A DNA stretch of 33,217 nucleotides from Verrucomicrobiaceae bacterium. Lineage in GTDB: Bacteria; Verrucomicrobiota; Verrucomicrobiia; Verrucomicrobiales; DEV007. The first letter of the stretch is position 1. Every line of letters starts with the position of its first letter. Location: contig SHBV01000030.1 in assembly GCA_004211885.1 (NCBI GenBank), positions 1 through 33,217 of the forward strand, read 5' to 3'. The position numbers and the translations under genes are program-made. Shown here in pieces: positions 1-8,188 of this stretch. The notes beneath the pieces were generated by a model. The model was given only the letters and a program-made list of their open reading frames with translations. It ran no database searches and was not told the origin of the DNA.

Positions 1-1137
1 ATATGCATTGGGAGTTCCATTTTGCTTAGCCTTAAGATTGATATGTGAAAGTGGAGTTTGGTTTTGTTCAGTTATAATTCCTGCGACGTGAGTTATGTCG
101 TTAGGTATATTGCGTAGTATGACTATGTCTCTTGATGACATGGTTTGTGTTCCTGTGATGAGTCTCAGTGTCCCAAAACATTCCCCAGTATTCAAAGCGC
201 TATAAGTTGAATTGCCGAATAAGTCTTCAGAGTCTATGACGGCAATATGAGATTTTTTGTATTGATTTATTTCTGACTGGTAAAGGCTTTTCTGGGTTTC
301 GCTTGATGGATGATATGCTATTTGCCCGTCAAGGAAGGGCATTGAAGAGGCAATCATTTCAAATGAAGTCTCAACGAATCTGAAAGCGACAGGGTCTGAG
401 GGCCAAAATTCGACAGTATAAATTCCCGTCTGTCCGGAAGGATTCATATAGTTTGGGTGATATATGATGCTACCGGCAGCGTTCCGCCGTCTTGAGTTAG
501 TGAAATATGTGTGGCTATTAAATAATGAGTTACTACTGTATCTATTTACTGCGTCTCGGCTGAAAGTGTAATGGTACTGGTAACGGCTACTGTTTGCGAA
601 ATAGAGTTTCGGTGACTGAGTGTGTATATCATAAATAACGAATTTGACTTCGCTGATGTTTGCGGATCCTGGGAAGTTGTCTCGGTGAGAGAGAGACTCA
701 TAGGTTTGCTTGTCAGGGATGTTGATCCTGCCCATGGATGATCCGATGACAGGAGCCGGATTGAGTGGGTTCATTAATCCCTGGGAGTTCATTTCTGTCA
801 GATCAGATAATCCATCACCGTCCGTATCTATTTGTTGGAAGTTTTTGTGTATTTGAATTCTCAGGAATCCGTTCTTTGGAATGGGAGCGGGGTCCCTTAG
901 GATTGCAATCTTTCCATTTCCTCGGACAATGTTGATTGCTCTTTTAATCCCTGTCAGTTCGTCATCTCGGTGCAGTACTGCGTACTCGTCTGAACTTAAT
1001 GGAAAGTGGAGTTGTACTAATCCGCCGGGAGAGCGTGAGGCATGTAAGATTTCATTTCCTTCTCCTTTATCTGATATAAGAAAAATTAAAGGGAAGAAGA
1101 CCAATGCTTTCTTATTTATTAGTGTGGTCATCTTCAT
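1..1137 (-). CDS. Secreted PEP/pyruvate phosphate dikinase-like protein, N-terminal part (cut by window edge)
   Basis: An open frame of 379 codons runs leftward from ATG at 1137 off the window edge, so the C-terminus is missing. Residues 1-27 form a short signal peptide (KALVFFPLIFLIS core). Residues 104-109 are DTDGDG, followed by LSDLTE and NPLNPA, a thrombospondin type 3-like calcium loop. Near the cut end is VAGIITEQNQTPLSHINLKA (351-370), which resembles the swivelling phosphohistidine domain of PEP-utilising enzymes. H365 would be the phosphorylated histidine. In related proteins I recall, this segment leads into a C-terminal ATP-grasp PEP/pyruvate-binding domain, which would lie outside the window. 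The export signal and calcium loop are odd for an enzyme family that is normally cytosolic. It lies 61 bases downstream of apbE on the same strand and may be co-transcribed. The family call is from memory of the motif. The biological reaction is unknown. Confidence 0.7.
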   Translation of the reverse strand, partial: MKMTTLINKKALVFFPLIFLISDKGEGNEILHASRSPGGLVQLHFPLSSDEYAVLHRDDELTGIKRAINIVRGNGKIAILRDPAPIPKNGFLRIQIHKNFQQIDTDGDGLSDLTEMNSQGLMNPLNPAPVIGSSMGRINIPDKQTYESLSHRDNFPGSANISEVKFVIYDIHTQSPKLYFANSSRYQYHYTFSRDAVNRYSSNSLFNSHTYFTNSRRRNAAGSIIYHPNYMNPSGQTGIYTVEFWPSDPVAFRFVETSFEMIASSMPFLDGQIAYHPSSETQKSLYQSEINQYKKSHIAVIDSEDLFGNSTYSALNTGECFGTLRLITGTQTMSSRDIVILRNIPNDITHVAGIITEQNQTPLSHINLKAKQNGTPNAY

Positions 1138-1198
1138 TTTCTATCCTGCCTAATCTATTTTAAATGAAAGATTAATGAATTGCTACACTAAGTACCAA

Positions 1199-2215
1199 TT
1201 AGTCTACAAATTTATTGAAGTCTGCACTGAAGATCTTTTCTATCAGTTTGTCTCTTCTGTTGAAAAGCATCGCTTCAAATTGGGGGGATTTATTTATTAT
1301 TGTGAGCGTATCTTTTCCTTCAACGCAAAGTGCAGTAGCTAATGGATCACTCTGAGCTCCTGAAGGTGCAATGACTGTGGCGGCATTGTTATGAATTAAT
1401 CCGAGCCCACTGGTAGGATCAAGAATATGAGAGTAACGCTGGTTTTTAATTTTGATGGTTTGTTCGGTGTTTCCTGAAGTGGACACTGCGGCATTTGTAA
1501 CTCTTATGGTTATGGGCTTCACGCTCTTATCGCGGTAGGGGACTATTTGAACTTCCCAGCTGTCTTTTCCGGGAGGAGCTTCGCCAGTCACAATATCGCC
1601 CCCTGCGGATATGCAGGATGATTTTAGGCCTTTATTCTTTAGTAGTTTCAGCATTTTGTCAGCAGTATAACCTTTTGCAATGCCTCCGAAATCGAGACGA
1701 GTGAGGGAGTTTAGTTTGGTGATGAGTGCGGATTTATGGTCTATTTTTAAGTTTGAAAATCCACATGCGTTTTTTGCTATTCTAAGTTTTTCGGATGAAG
1801 GTAATTTGTTGGTACGTTTTGATAGTCTCCACAATTTACTGAGTGATCCACAAGTCGGATCGAAACTGCCTTTTGTGCTAATGCTTATTTTTCTGGATAT
1901 CTTCAACAACTCTAATAAGTAAGGGCTTGCGGCTTGAGGTCTATTGGGTTCGGATCGATTAAATTTTCCTACTTCACTGTCTGCCATATAATCGGAAAAA
2001 ACGTTGTTCATTTCTTCAGCCAAAACATATGCCTGCTCAATGATGGTTGCTGTATCGCTATAAGAATACGGACTGTAGGTCACAATCGTAAAGGTTGTTC
2101 CCATGCAGGCTTTAGAGAATGAATATTTCTCAATTTTATCTTCACTGGATTTTAATCCAGTGCCGGTGCTGAATATGAGAAACAGCGTTAGAGCAATGTT
2201 ATTCAAGGGTGTCAT
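1199..2215 (-). CDS. apbE: FAD:protein FMN transferase (ApbE family)
   Basis: ApbE enzymes transfer FMN from FAD to a Thr or Ser of target proteins outside the cytoplasmic membrane, using Mg2+. The 338 residues show the family signature: GSFDPT (117-121 region), DFGGIAKGYTADKM (175-188), SAGGD (203-207), VSTSGNTEQ (244-252), SHILDPTSG (262-270) and SDPLATAL (289-296), which carry the FAD and metal ligands. Residues 1-20 are a signal peptide with no lipobox cysteine, so the protein is probably periplasmic. The start overlaps the end of the upstream SUMF1 gene by 17 bases, so the two are translationally close. The only available ATG directly precedes the signal peptide. No obvious flavinylation target (NqrB/C- or RnfG-like) is in the window. 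The neighbouring cytochrome c domain gene hints at an extracytoplasmic redox role. Confidence 0.93.
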   Translation of the reverse strand: MTPLNNIALTLFLIFSTGTGLKSSEDKIEKYSFSKACMGTTFTIVTYSPYSYSDTATIIEQAYVLAEEMNNVFSDYMADSEVGKFNRSEPNRPQAASPYLLELLKISRKISISTKGSFDPTCGSLSKLWRLSKRTNKLPSSEKLRIAKNACGFSNLKIDHKSALITKLNSLTRLDFGGIAKGYTADKMLKLLKNKGLKSSCISAGGDIVTGEAPPGKDSWEVQIVPYRDKSVKPITIRVTNAAVSTSGNTEQTIKIKNQRYSHILDPTSGLGLIHNNAATVIAPSGAQSDPLATALCVEGKDTLTIINKSPQFEAMLFNRRDKLIEKIFSADFNKFVD

Positions 2216-3683
2216 GGTTGACCCCGGTGTTCCAGATAGATTCCATCAGTTCAGCTGAAGGGACTATGAGTGGGCGCACAATTCGGAATCCTAACCATTG
2301 GGCGTCAGTTAGGTACCATATACTTTTAGGCAGTTGCGGGTCCTGTAGTTTCCATGATTTGGTGGAAGGGAATCGAGCCGAACTGCGTAATGATTCGGGA
2401 AAGTCATTCCATGATCCTCCTCGGGCAACTCTAGGGTAAAGGTTCCTCCCTTTTGCCCATGGATTATCTAGCCTTTCCGGGTCATATCCTTCCTTTGAAA
2501 AGATATCGATTGTCCATTCTGCGACGTTACCATGCATATCGTGGATGCCCCATGGGTTTGGCTTTTTTTTGCCTACCTTTTGATATTTAAAATCTGCGTT
2601 ATCAATGAACCAAGCATAGTCATTGAGTTCTTTTTCGCTGTCACCGAATGAGTATGCTGTTTTCGTTCCTGCTCGGCATGCATACTCCCATTCTGCCTCA
2701 GTTGGGAGTCGGTAAAAGTGGCCAGTTTGAGAGCTGAGCCATTTGCAATATTGGAGAGCAGCATGTTGTGTCATGCTGATGGCGGGGTAACCATCTTTGC
2801 CCATTCCGAATGTCATTTCTACATAAGGCTTCGTTGGTCGGGAGATCAGATCGATGTCTGAATCATCGGGGCTTGGAAATTGCTTCGCGCCGTTTTTTTT
2901 GCGCCTTCCGCCGTCAATCATGAATTTTTCATATTCGTTCCAGCTAACTTCATATTTCCCGATCCAAAAAGCGTCTATCTTAACTTCTCTTACGGGTCCT
3001 TCATGGGGTTTATGGTTCGGTTCTTTTTTAGAGGATCCCATATGAAAGGAGCCACTAGGAACGGCAACCATATGATATGTGCTTCCGGATTGCGGAATAG
3101 TTGAAGAGTAGCTCTTCATTTCTGGTTCTTCCTTCTCTTTTGAATTAGAAATGATTAGTTCTCGAATTCTCTTAGTCAAACCAATGGATTTTTGATTGTT
3201 TTCTGGAGGCCATTCTGCACCAGATTTTATCCATAATTTTATTTTTTCGCGTTCCTGCTCAGTTAATTTTTGAAGTATGGGATTGATGTCCCTTTTAAAA
3301 TCAATGGTCGCAGGCATTTTGAGGATAATTTCCTCAGGCCAATTTGCTCCTTCATCAACCCAATCGCGTAGAAGCTGCTTTTGTTCTTTAGTGAGAGGTT
3401 TTTCTTTGGAAGGTGGCATCACGTCATCATCTGAATTATCCAGTTCGATGAGTTCTATGAAGATGCTTTTACTGGAGTCACCGGGGACTATGATTCCGTC
3501 CGCGATGGCTGAAGCTCTTGTCTCTAACTTATAATCAGATTTTTTATAGGCTTCTCGATGACACTTGAAGCAATGGTTTTCAAGGATAGGAAGGATTTCT
3601 TCAGAAAAATTAACTTTAGCTCCACATAATGATGCAGTGAGAATAAGAATGATTACCTGCCGAAGCATGGCTGGTTTTAGCAA
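2199..3683 (-). CDS. PSCyt1 cytochrome c domain - SUMF1 (formylglycine-generating enzyme-like) protein
   Basis: Exported protein of 494 residues with a signal peptide at about 1-22. Residues 24-118 are a planctomycete-type cytochrome c domain (PSCyt1) with haem motif CFKCH at 38-42 and distal VMPPS at 88-92. Residues 127-160 look like a second PSCyt1 domain reduced to its two ends (DFKRDINPILQ joined to KLTEQEREKIKLWI), with no CxxCH. Residues 203-470 are a SUMF1/FGE sulfatase-modifying-type domain: MVAVPSGSFHMGS, RLPTEAEWEYACRAGT (325-340), NPWGIHDMHGNVAEW (376-390), RVARGGSW (418-425), LGFRIVR. The segment after RGGSW has no cysteines, whereas true formylglycine-generating enzymes use a Cys pair there. 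It is therefore probably a binding or structural SUMF1 domain, not a sulfatase activator. It follows the oxidoreductase gene by 14 bases and overlaps apbE. Confidence 0.9.
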   Translation of the reverse strand: MLKPAMLRQVIILILTASLCGAKVNFSEEILPILENHCFKCHREAYKKSDYKLETRASAIADGIIVPGDSSKSIFIELIELDNSDDDVMPPSKEKPLTKEQKQLLRDWVDEGANWPEEIILKMPATIDFKRDINPILQKLTEQEREKIKLWIKSGAEWPPENNQKSIGLTKRIRELIISNSKEKEEPEMKSYSSTIPQSGSTYHMVAVPSGSFHMGSSKKEPNHKPHEGPVREVKIDAFWIGKYEVSWNEYEKFMIDGGRRKKNGAKQFPSPDDSDIDLISRPTKPYVEMTFGMGKDGYPAISMTQHAALQYCKWLSSQTGHFYRLPTEAEWEYACRAGTKTAYSFGDSEKELNDYAWFIDNADFKYQKVGKKKPNPWGIHDMHGNVAEWTIDIFSKEGYDPERLDNPWAKGRNLYPRVARGGSWNDFPESLRSSARFPSTKSWKLQDPQLPKSIWYLTDAQWLGFRIVRPLIVPSAELMESIWNTGVNHDTLE

Positions 3684-3697
3684 TGTTATTAATTTAT

Positions 3698-4996
3698 CTA
3701 GGTGAGCTTAGTCTGACCCGGTTTAGGAATTCCCCCAGGATCAAACTCATCTTCCCACTTGAGTCCGTCAGGAGCCAAATCTTCTTTCGAATTTAAGGCG
3801 TCCTCCCACTTCACTTTTTGACCAGTGTAAGCGGCCATTCTTCCCAATATAGCAAGCATGGTGCTGTGAGCCATCCATTCACCATCATTCTTGGCTGATC
3901 CTTTGCGAATCGATTCAAACAGTTCGTTATGTTCAGTCTGATACATGTCGTTATTAAGCTCCGGGTCCGCTCTCCAGTTCTCTTTTCCTCTAATGATACA
4001 ATTGCCTCTGACAATTAAAGCAGATCCTTTGGTCCCATTAATATAGTCATGATTTTCACCGTAGCAGTCCCTTTGTTGCCTAGAGCCTAGGTGGCAAATG
4101 ACGTTATTTGGGTATTCGTAAACAACGTGGAAGTGGTCATATATGTTACCACCTTCTGATGGGATTTGTCTGCCACCTGTGGCGACTGCACTAATTGGAT
4201 CAATGTCACCAGTTGCCCACCCAATCTTATCTACACTGTGAACTGCTTGTTCGACTAGGCTGTCGCCAGAGAGCCAACCAAAATTATACCAGTTCTGTAC
4301 TTGCCAAGCCACGTCTCCAATCCCGTCAGGTCTGCGAGCAGCTGGTGGCATTGGTTTGACTGGGCCAGTGTAATAAGTAGCAAACATATTTGTTACTTCA
4401 CCAATTGAGCCGCCGTGGATTTTTTCAAAGAGAGCGCGGCGCGCATAGTGGTAGCGCCAACAAAATCCACAGACCAAAGTTAATTGTTTTTCTTTTGCAA
4501 TCTTTGCTGATTCAATAACAGATCTAATGCCGGCAGCGTCAACGGCTACTGGCTTTTCACAAAAGACGTGCTTTCCTGCTTCGACTGCCGCGCGAAGCAT
4601 CATTGGTCTAAATCCTGGGGGAGTAGTCAGGATGACGACGTCCGATTCTGCGATTACTTTTTTATAAGCATTTACACCAATGAATTTTTCTGGAGAACCT
4701 ACCTGATCTGGGTGGCGTTTTTTTAGATTATTGATGGCACCGTTGGCATTCCCATCAAACACATCCGCAACAGTAGTTAGACTCACATCTTTGTCGGCTG
4801 ATAGTGCTTGGTTGGCAGCCCCTGTTCCTCTTCCCCCGCATCCTATCAATCCGAGTTTTAGGGGGCTCTTATTGGGAGCAGATTGAGCGATATGGGGAAA
4901 ACTTAAAGAAGCGGCTCCTGCTAATGTTCCTGCATTGCGGAAAAATTTCCGTCGTTTTAATAAAGACTCATCAGAATTAAGATTTGATATGGGCAT
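3698..4996 (-). CDS. Gfo/Idh/MocA family oxidoreductase, Tat-exported
   Basis: NAD(P)-dependent sugar or cyclitol dehydrogenase-type protein, 432 residues. Residues 14-40 are a twin-arginine signal (KRRKFFRNAGTLAGAASL, then an Ala-rich stretch ending AQSA), so it is probably folded with its cofactor before export. The Rossmann fold begins KLGLIGCGGRG (47-57), and the family EKP motif is CEKPVAV (146-152). The C-terminal half fits the alpha/beta substrate domain of the large verrucomicrobial and planctomycete Gfo/Idh/MocA group. The substrate cannot be told from sequence. It heads the leftward run of genes ending at base 1 and is divergent from the ECF sigma gene, with about 170 bases between the two start codons. 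Confidence 0.92.
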   Translation of the reverse strand: MPISNLNSDESLLKRRKFFRNAGTLAGAASLSFPHIAQSAPNKSPLKLGLIGCGGRGTGAANQALSADKDVSLTTVADVFDGNANGAINNLKKRHPDQVGSPEKFIGVNAYKKVIAESDVVILTTPPGFRPMMLRAAVEAGKHVFCEKPVAVDAAGIRSVIESAKIAKEKQLTLVCGFCWRYHYARRALFEKIHGGSIGEVTNMFATYYTGPVKPMPPAARRPDGIGDVAWQVQNWYNFGWLSGDSLVEQAVHSVDKIGWATGDIDPISAVATGGRQIPSEGGNIYDHFHVVYEYPNNVICHLGSRQQRDCYGENHDYINGTKGSALIVRGNCIIRGKENWRADPELNNDMYQTEHNELFESIRKGSAKNDGEWMAHSTMLAILGRMAAYTGQKVKWEDALNSKEDLAPDGLKWEDEFDPGGIPKPGQTKLT

Positions 4997-5167
4997 TTGT
5001 CTGTGAAGATGTTTTTTTGCTATAATAATGTATCAGAGAGCTGTTGCCACTGCATTTTATGAGGTTCTTTATTATTAGTACGGCAAGTTCTGGTTAGTTT
5101 TTTTTCTATTACGGCCTAATAATCTAGGCTTATCAGCGTTTTGAAAGAGATAAAAGAAAATAATCCA

Positions 5168-5713
5168 ATGTCTTCAAGTCCAAGGGTCATAGATCCATCA
5201 GCCGTACTTTTGCGACGGGCACTCTCTGAATTTGAGGTGCCGCTCACAAGGTATGCGGTCAGTATACTTGGTGACATTGAACGGTCCAGGGATGCGGTTC
5301 AAGATACGTTTATTAGGCTCTATGCACAAACGCCTGAGGCCATTGAGGATAAGGTAAAGTCTTGGCTTTTTACTGTTTGTAGGAACCGATGCTATGATAT
5401 TTTGAAGAAGGAAAAAAGAATGATGAGGTTAGATGATGATGAGATTCATTCGTTACCATCATCGACTGATGATCCTGCTCAATTGATGGCCCGGCAAGAG
5501 GACAGAGCAAAGCTTAATTCTGATTTGAAAAAGTTATTGTCATCAATCGAAGAGTTGCCCGAACGACAACGCGAAGTCATGCGTTTGAAGTTTCAAGCAG
5601 ATCTAAGTTATAAAGAGATCGGCGAGGTGTTAGAAATTACTGTTAGTAACGTTGGGTTCATTGTGCATAGCGCATTCAAAAAATTAAGAGAGGCGATGAA
5701 GCAAGAAGAATGA
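5168..5713 (+). CDS. ECF RNA polymerase sigma factor
   Basis: Sigma-70 family extracytoplasmic-function factor, 181 residues from ATG at 5168. Region 2 is seen in RDAVQDTFIRLYAQ and SWLFTVCRNRCYDILKKEKR (helices that bind core polymerase and the -10 element). Region 4 is LPERQREVMRLKFQADLSYK with the following EIGEVLEITVSNVG helix-turn-helix for the -35 element. A TTG at 5141 would add nine residues (MKEIKENNP). I prefer ATG 5168 because the family starts shortly before this point and the purine-rich AAAGAGATAAAAG lies upstream. The next gene, 30 bases downstream, encodes a membrane protein with an anti-sigma-like N-terminus, so the pair probably forms a sigma/regulator module. The stimulus is unknown. 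Confidence 0.93.
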   Translation: MSSSPRVIDPSAVLLRRALSEFEVPLTRYAVSILGDIERSRDAVQDTFIRLYAQTPEAIEDKVKSWLFTVCRNRCYDILKKEKRMMRLDDDEIHSLPSSTDDPAQLMARQEDRAKLNSDLKKLLSSIEELPERQREVMRLKFQADLSYKEIGEVLEITVSNVGFIVHSAFKKLREAMKQEE

Positions 5714-5743
5714 AGTCAGAATCTATTTTTATTATTATAAGTC

Positions 5744-7186
5744 ATGAATATTGAAGACGATCCAAAATTAACTGCGTATATCCTAGATGAACTTGATAGA
5801 GACGAAGTGTCGTCATTAGAGGGTCAGTTGTCTAAATGTGAGGACTCAGTTTGCGACATGAGAGAGGCGAGAGAATATGCGTCAATGATTCGAGACGCTT
5901 ACGATTCGGAGCCGATTTTTCGAATGACCCCTGAGCAAAGAGAAAATATTTTAGAGGATTCAGAAATAGTGGCGATCACTGGGAATTCACCAGATAAGAT
6001 TCTTTCCTTTGCTGAAGGATTAAAATCTTTGGATGAAAAGAAAGTTGAGACTGAGGAAAATAATCTTTGGAAGAAGTGCTTTCCTGTAATTATTAGTATC
6101 AGTGCGGCTGCGCTTGTCATTGGAATGGCAGTAGTGTTGTTAAATAATGATCGGATAGGGACTAGTCCCAAATCAAAGATTGCTCAAAAGCCGCTAGATC
6201 CTCTTTCAATTACCATTCTCGATCCGCAGGCCACTAATGGAAATGTCAGGGATAAGCTTAGCTGGGTTCAGCGGCAAATTGGAGTTGGCCCTATCAAATT
6301 TCCGGTCACTTATCGGTATGGACAGCCCAAGCCATTGAATGAAGTATCTGATAGTCTGGTATTTCTTGATGGTGAGTCGTTTAGGAATCCTGCGATGGAA
6401 GGTCAGAGGTGGTCAGTATTTCCTTCGAATGTTAGTTCAAAGTCCTATGATCATTTGCGAGAATTCATGTTAGCTGGGGATTTCCCAGATGCGGAAAATG
6501 TTCAGATAGGATCTTTGATTAATGCGTTTGAATATGATTATGAGTACCCGAACCCGGGTGAAGATTTTGCAGTCAATGCGGAGGTGGCTAATTGTCCTTG
6601 GGATCAGGAGCGTTGGCTCATTCACATCGGAGTTCGTGTAGCCGACACACAAAAGAACAAAGTAAAAGAAACGCGATTGGCTAGAGAAGTTCGGATGGCT
6701 GTTGAATTTAATCCTGAAAAGGTTGCAGGGTACAGACTAATTGGGGAAGAGAGTGCCGAGAAATCCAATGTGAATGTTTTACCAAATCAAATCATTTTGG
6801 AGGGTCAAACGGTAACGGCTCTTTATGAGATTGTGCCTATAGATGGAACTGATTTTTCTGAACCCTCGAAGCGGAATGAAAATTCTGAACTCGTGTCCGT
6901 CAGAATTGATTATACTGATCCAGAAAAAAAGGAATCTCGTTCACTCGTTTCGAGCATTCCTCACAAGAGTACAGTTTCATGGGAAGAGGCAAGCGAGGAC
7001 ATGCGATTTGCAAGCTCAGTGGCAGGTTACGGGTTATTGCTCGGAAATCGCGAGAAAGGTTCATCGGCCACTTATGATTTAGTCCTTCAGCTTGCCAAAG
7101 ATGCATTAGGTGAGGATAAAAACGGCCAACGCTCAGAGTTTATCGATTGGGTAAAGAAAACAAAAAAAATAAAAGAAAGAAAGTAA
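5744..7186 (+). CDS. YfbK-like membrane protein lacking its von Willebrand factor A domain; candidate anti-sigma factor
   Basis: The 480 residues start with an anti-sigma-type cytoplasmic segment (DPKLTAYILDELDRDE, 6-21). A single transmembrane helix follows (about 112-134). Residues 232-298 match the segment that normally precedes the VWA domain in YfbK-type proteins (SYDHLREFMLAGDFPDAENV, LINAFEYDYEYPNPGEDF, NCPWDQERWLIHIGV). Residues 314-475 match the segment that normally follows it (EVRMAVEFNPEKVAGYRLIG, QTVTALYEIVP, FASSVAGYGLLL, EFIDWVKK). The VWA domain of roughly 170-190 residues between them, with its MIDAS metal site, is absent: only about 15 residues (VADTQKNKVKETRLA) link the parts, and the frame is intact. 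Its place after an ECF sigma gene is usual for verrucomicrobial and planctomycete YfbK proteins. It may sequester the sigma factor at the membrane, but this is inference. Confidence 0.85.
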   Translation: MNIEDDPKLTAYILDELDRDEVSSLEGQLSKCEDSVCDMREAREYASMIRDAYDSEPIFRMTPEQRENILEDSEIVAITGNSPDKILSFAEGLKSLDEKKVETEENNLWKKCFPVIISISAAALVIGMAVVLLNNDRIGTSPKSKIAQKPLDPLSITILDPQATNGNVRDKLSWVQRQIGVGPIKFPVTYRYGQPKPLNEVSDSLVFLDGESFRNPAMEGQRWSVFPSNVSSKSYDHLREFMLAGDFPDAENVQIGSLINAFEYDYEYPNPGEDFAVNAEVANCPWDQERWLIHIGVRVADTQKNKVKETRLAREVRMAVEFNPEKVAGYRLIGEESAEKSNVNVLPNQIILEGQTVTALYEIVPIDGTDFSEPSKRNENSELVSVRIDYTDPEKKESRSLVSSIPHKSTVSWEEASEDMRFASSVAGYGLLLGNREKGSSATYDLVLQLAKDALGEDKNGQRSEFIDWVKKTKKIKERK

Positions 7187-7299
7187 AGAATATTGGTTAG
7201 GATTCTTTGTGAATGTTTTGCTGGAATTAAAAGGTTCGTCACTATACTTATTAATTAATTAATAGTTCCATATAAAAACCTTCTTAACTCCACTATCAT

Positions 7300-8169
7300 T
7301 TGATTGAATCATTTAATCATAAATCGTCTGATATCTTGATACCAGATGGTGTACCTATAAATGACGCTTTGAGTCGCACGTCTCATCTTGCTATTGGCGC
7401 TCATTCGGATGATTTGGAAATCATGGCATATCACGGAATAGTGAATTGCTATGGGCATGGAGAACAATTAAATAAGAATTGGTTCACTGGCGTCACGGCG
7501 ACAGATGGAAGAGGAAGTTCACGGGCCGGACCCTATTCAGATTGCAGTGATGAGGAAATGGCGAAAATTCGTAAAGAAGAGCAGAAACAAGCTGCTTTTG
7601 TCGGTAGATACAGCGCTATGATACAACTCGGTTATTCAAGTGACGAAATAATGAGTGATCAAGGTTCATTGAAGCTCAAAGAAGATATTTCATCTATTCT
7701 AAAAGAAACCAAACCAAGGATCGTTTATACTCATAATCCAGTGGACAAGCACGATACTCATATTGCAGTTCTTTATGCTGCGATATGTGCAATGCGTGAG
7801 CTACCAATTGAAGAACGTCCTGAACAAATTTTAGGATGTGAGGTTTGGCGCGATTTGGATTGGATGCCCGATGAGGACAAAGTGGCTCTTGATGTGAGTC
7901 AAAGAGAGAACCTTGCAAATGCTTTGGTTGGAGTTTTTGATAGCCAAATCACAGGAGGTAAGCGTTATGATAGGGCAGCAGTCGGTAGGCGATATGCTAA
8001 TGCTACGTTTTTTTATGCAGAAGGGAAAGATAAAGCAGAGCAGCTAACGTTTGCAATGGACTTAACCCCGGTCATTAATGATGATTCCATCAATTTTATT
8101 GAATACGTTATGAATTATTTGGATAAATTTCGTAACGATGTTCATAGTAATTTGAGTCAATACTTTTAG
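7300..8169 (+). CDS. PIG-L family (LmbE-like) N-deacetylase
   Basis: Zinc-dependent deacetylase family acting on N-acetylglucosamine-type groups. The 289 residues carry the family zinc motif in LAIGAHSDDLE (30-40; H35, D37, D38) and the later histidine motif YTHNPVDKHDTH. There is no signal peptide, so it is cytoplasmic. An in-frame stop at 7285-7287 restricts the start to TTG 7300 (or ATT 7303); no ATG is available before the zinc motif. nagB follows after 19 bases. The pair suggests deacetylation of an amino sugar (perhaps GlcNAc-6-phosphate, replacing NagA) followed by deamination. In Bacteroidetes the two activities are often fused in one NagB-PIG-L polypeptide, in the opposite order. The exact substrate is inference. 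Confidence 0.88.
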   Translation: MIESFNHKSSDILIPDGVPINDALSRTSHLAIGAHSDDLEIMAYHGIVNCYGHGEQLNKNWFTGVTATDGRGSSRAGPYSDCSDEEMAKIRKEEQKQAAFVGRYSAMIQLGYSSDEIMSDQGSLKLKEDISSILKETKPRIVYTHNPVDKHDTHIAVLYAAICAMRELPIEERPEQILGCEVWRDLDWMPDEDKVALDVSQRENLANALVGVFDSQITGGKRYDRAAVGRRYANATFFYAEGKDKAEQLTFAMDLTPVINDDSINFIEYVMNYLDKFRNDVHSNLSQYF

Positions 8170-8188
8170 ATTTTATTTTTTCTACAGC

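Noticed and set aside
881..1153. Rightward 90-codon open frame
   Set aside because: It lies opposite the well-supported dikinase-like gene, whose frame shows a signal peptide and family motifs. The rightward frame has none.
7185..7208. AAAGAAT/ATTCTTT inverted repeat after the YfbK-like gene
   Set aside because: The stem is nearly all A/T with a 10-base loop and no following T-run. It is likely chance in A+T-rich DNA.
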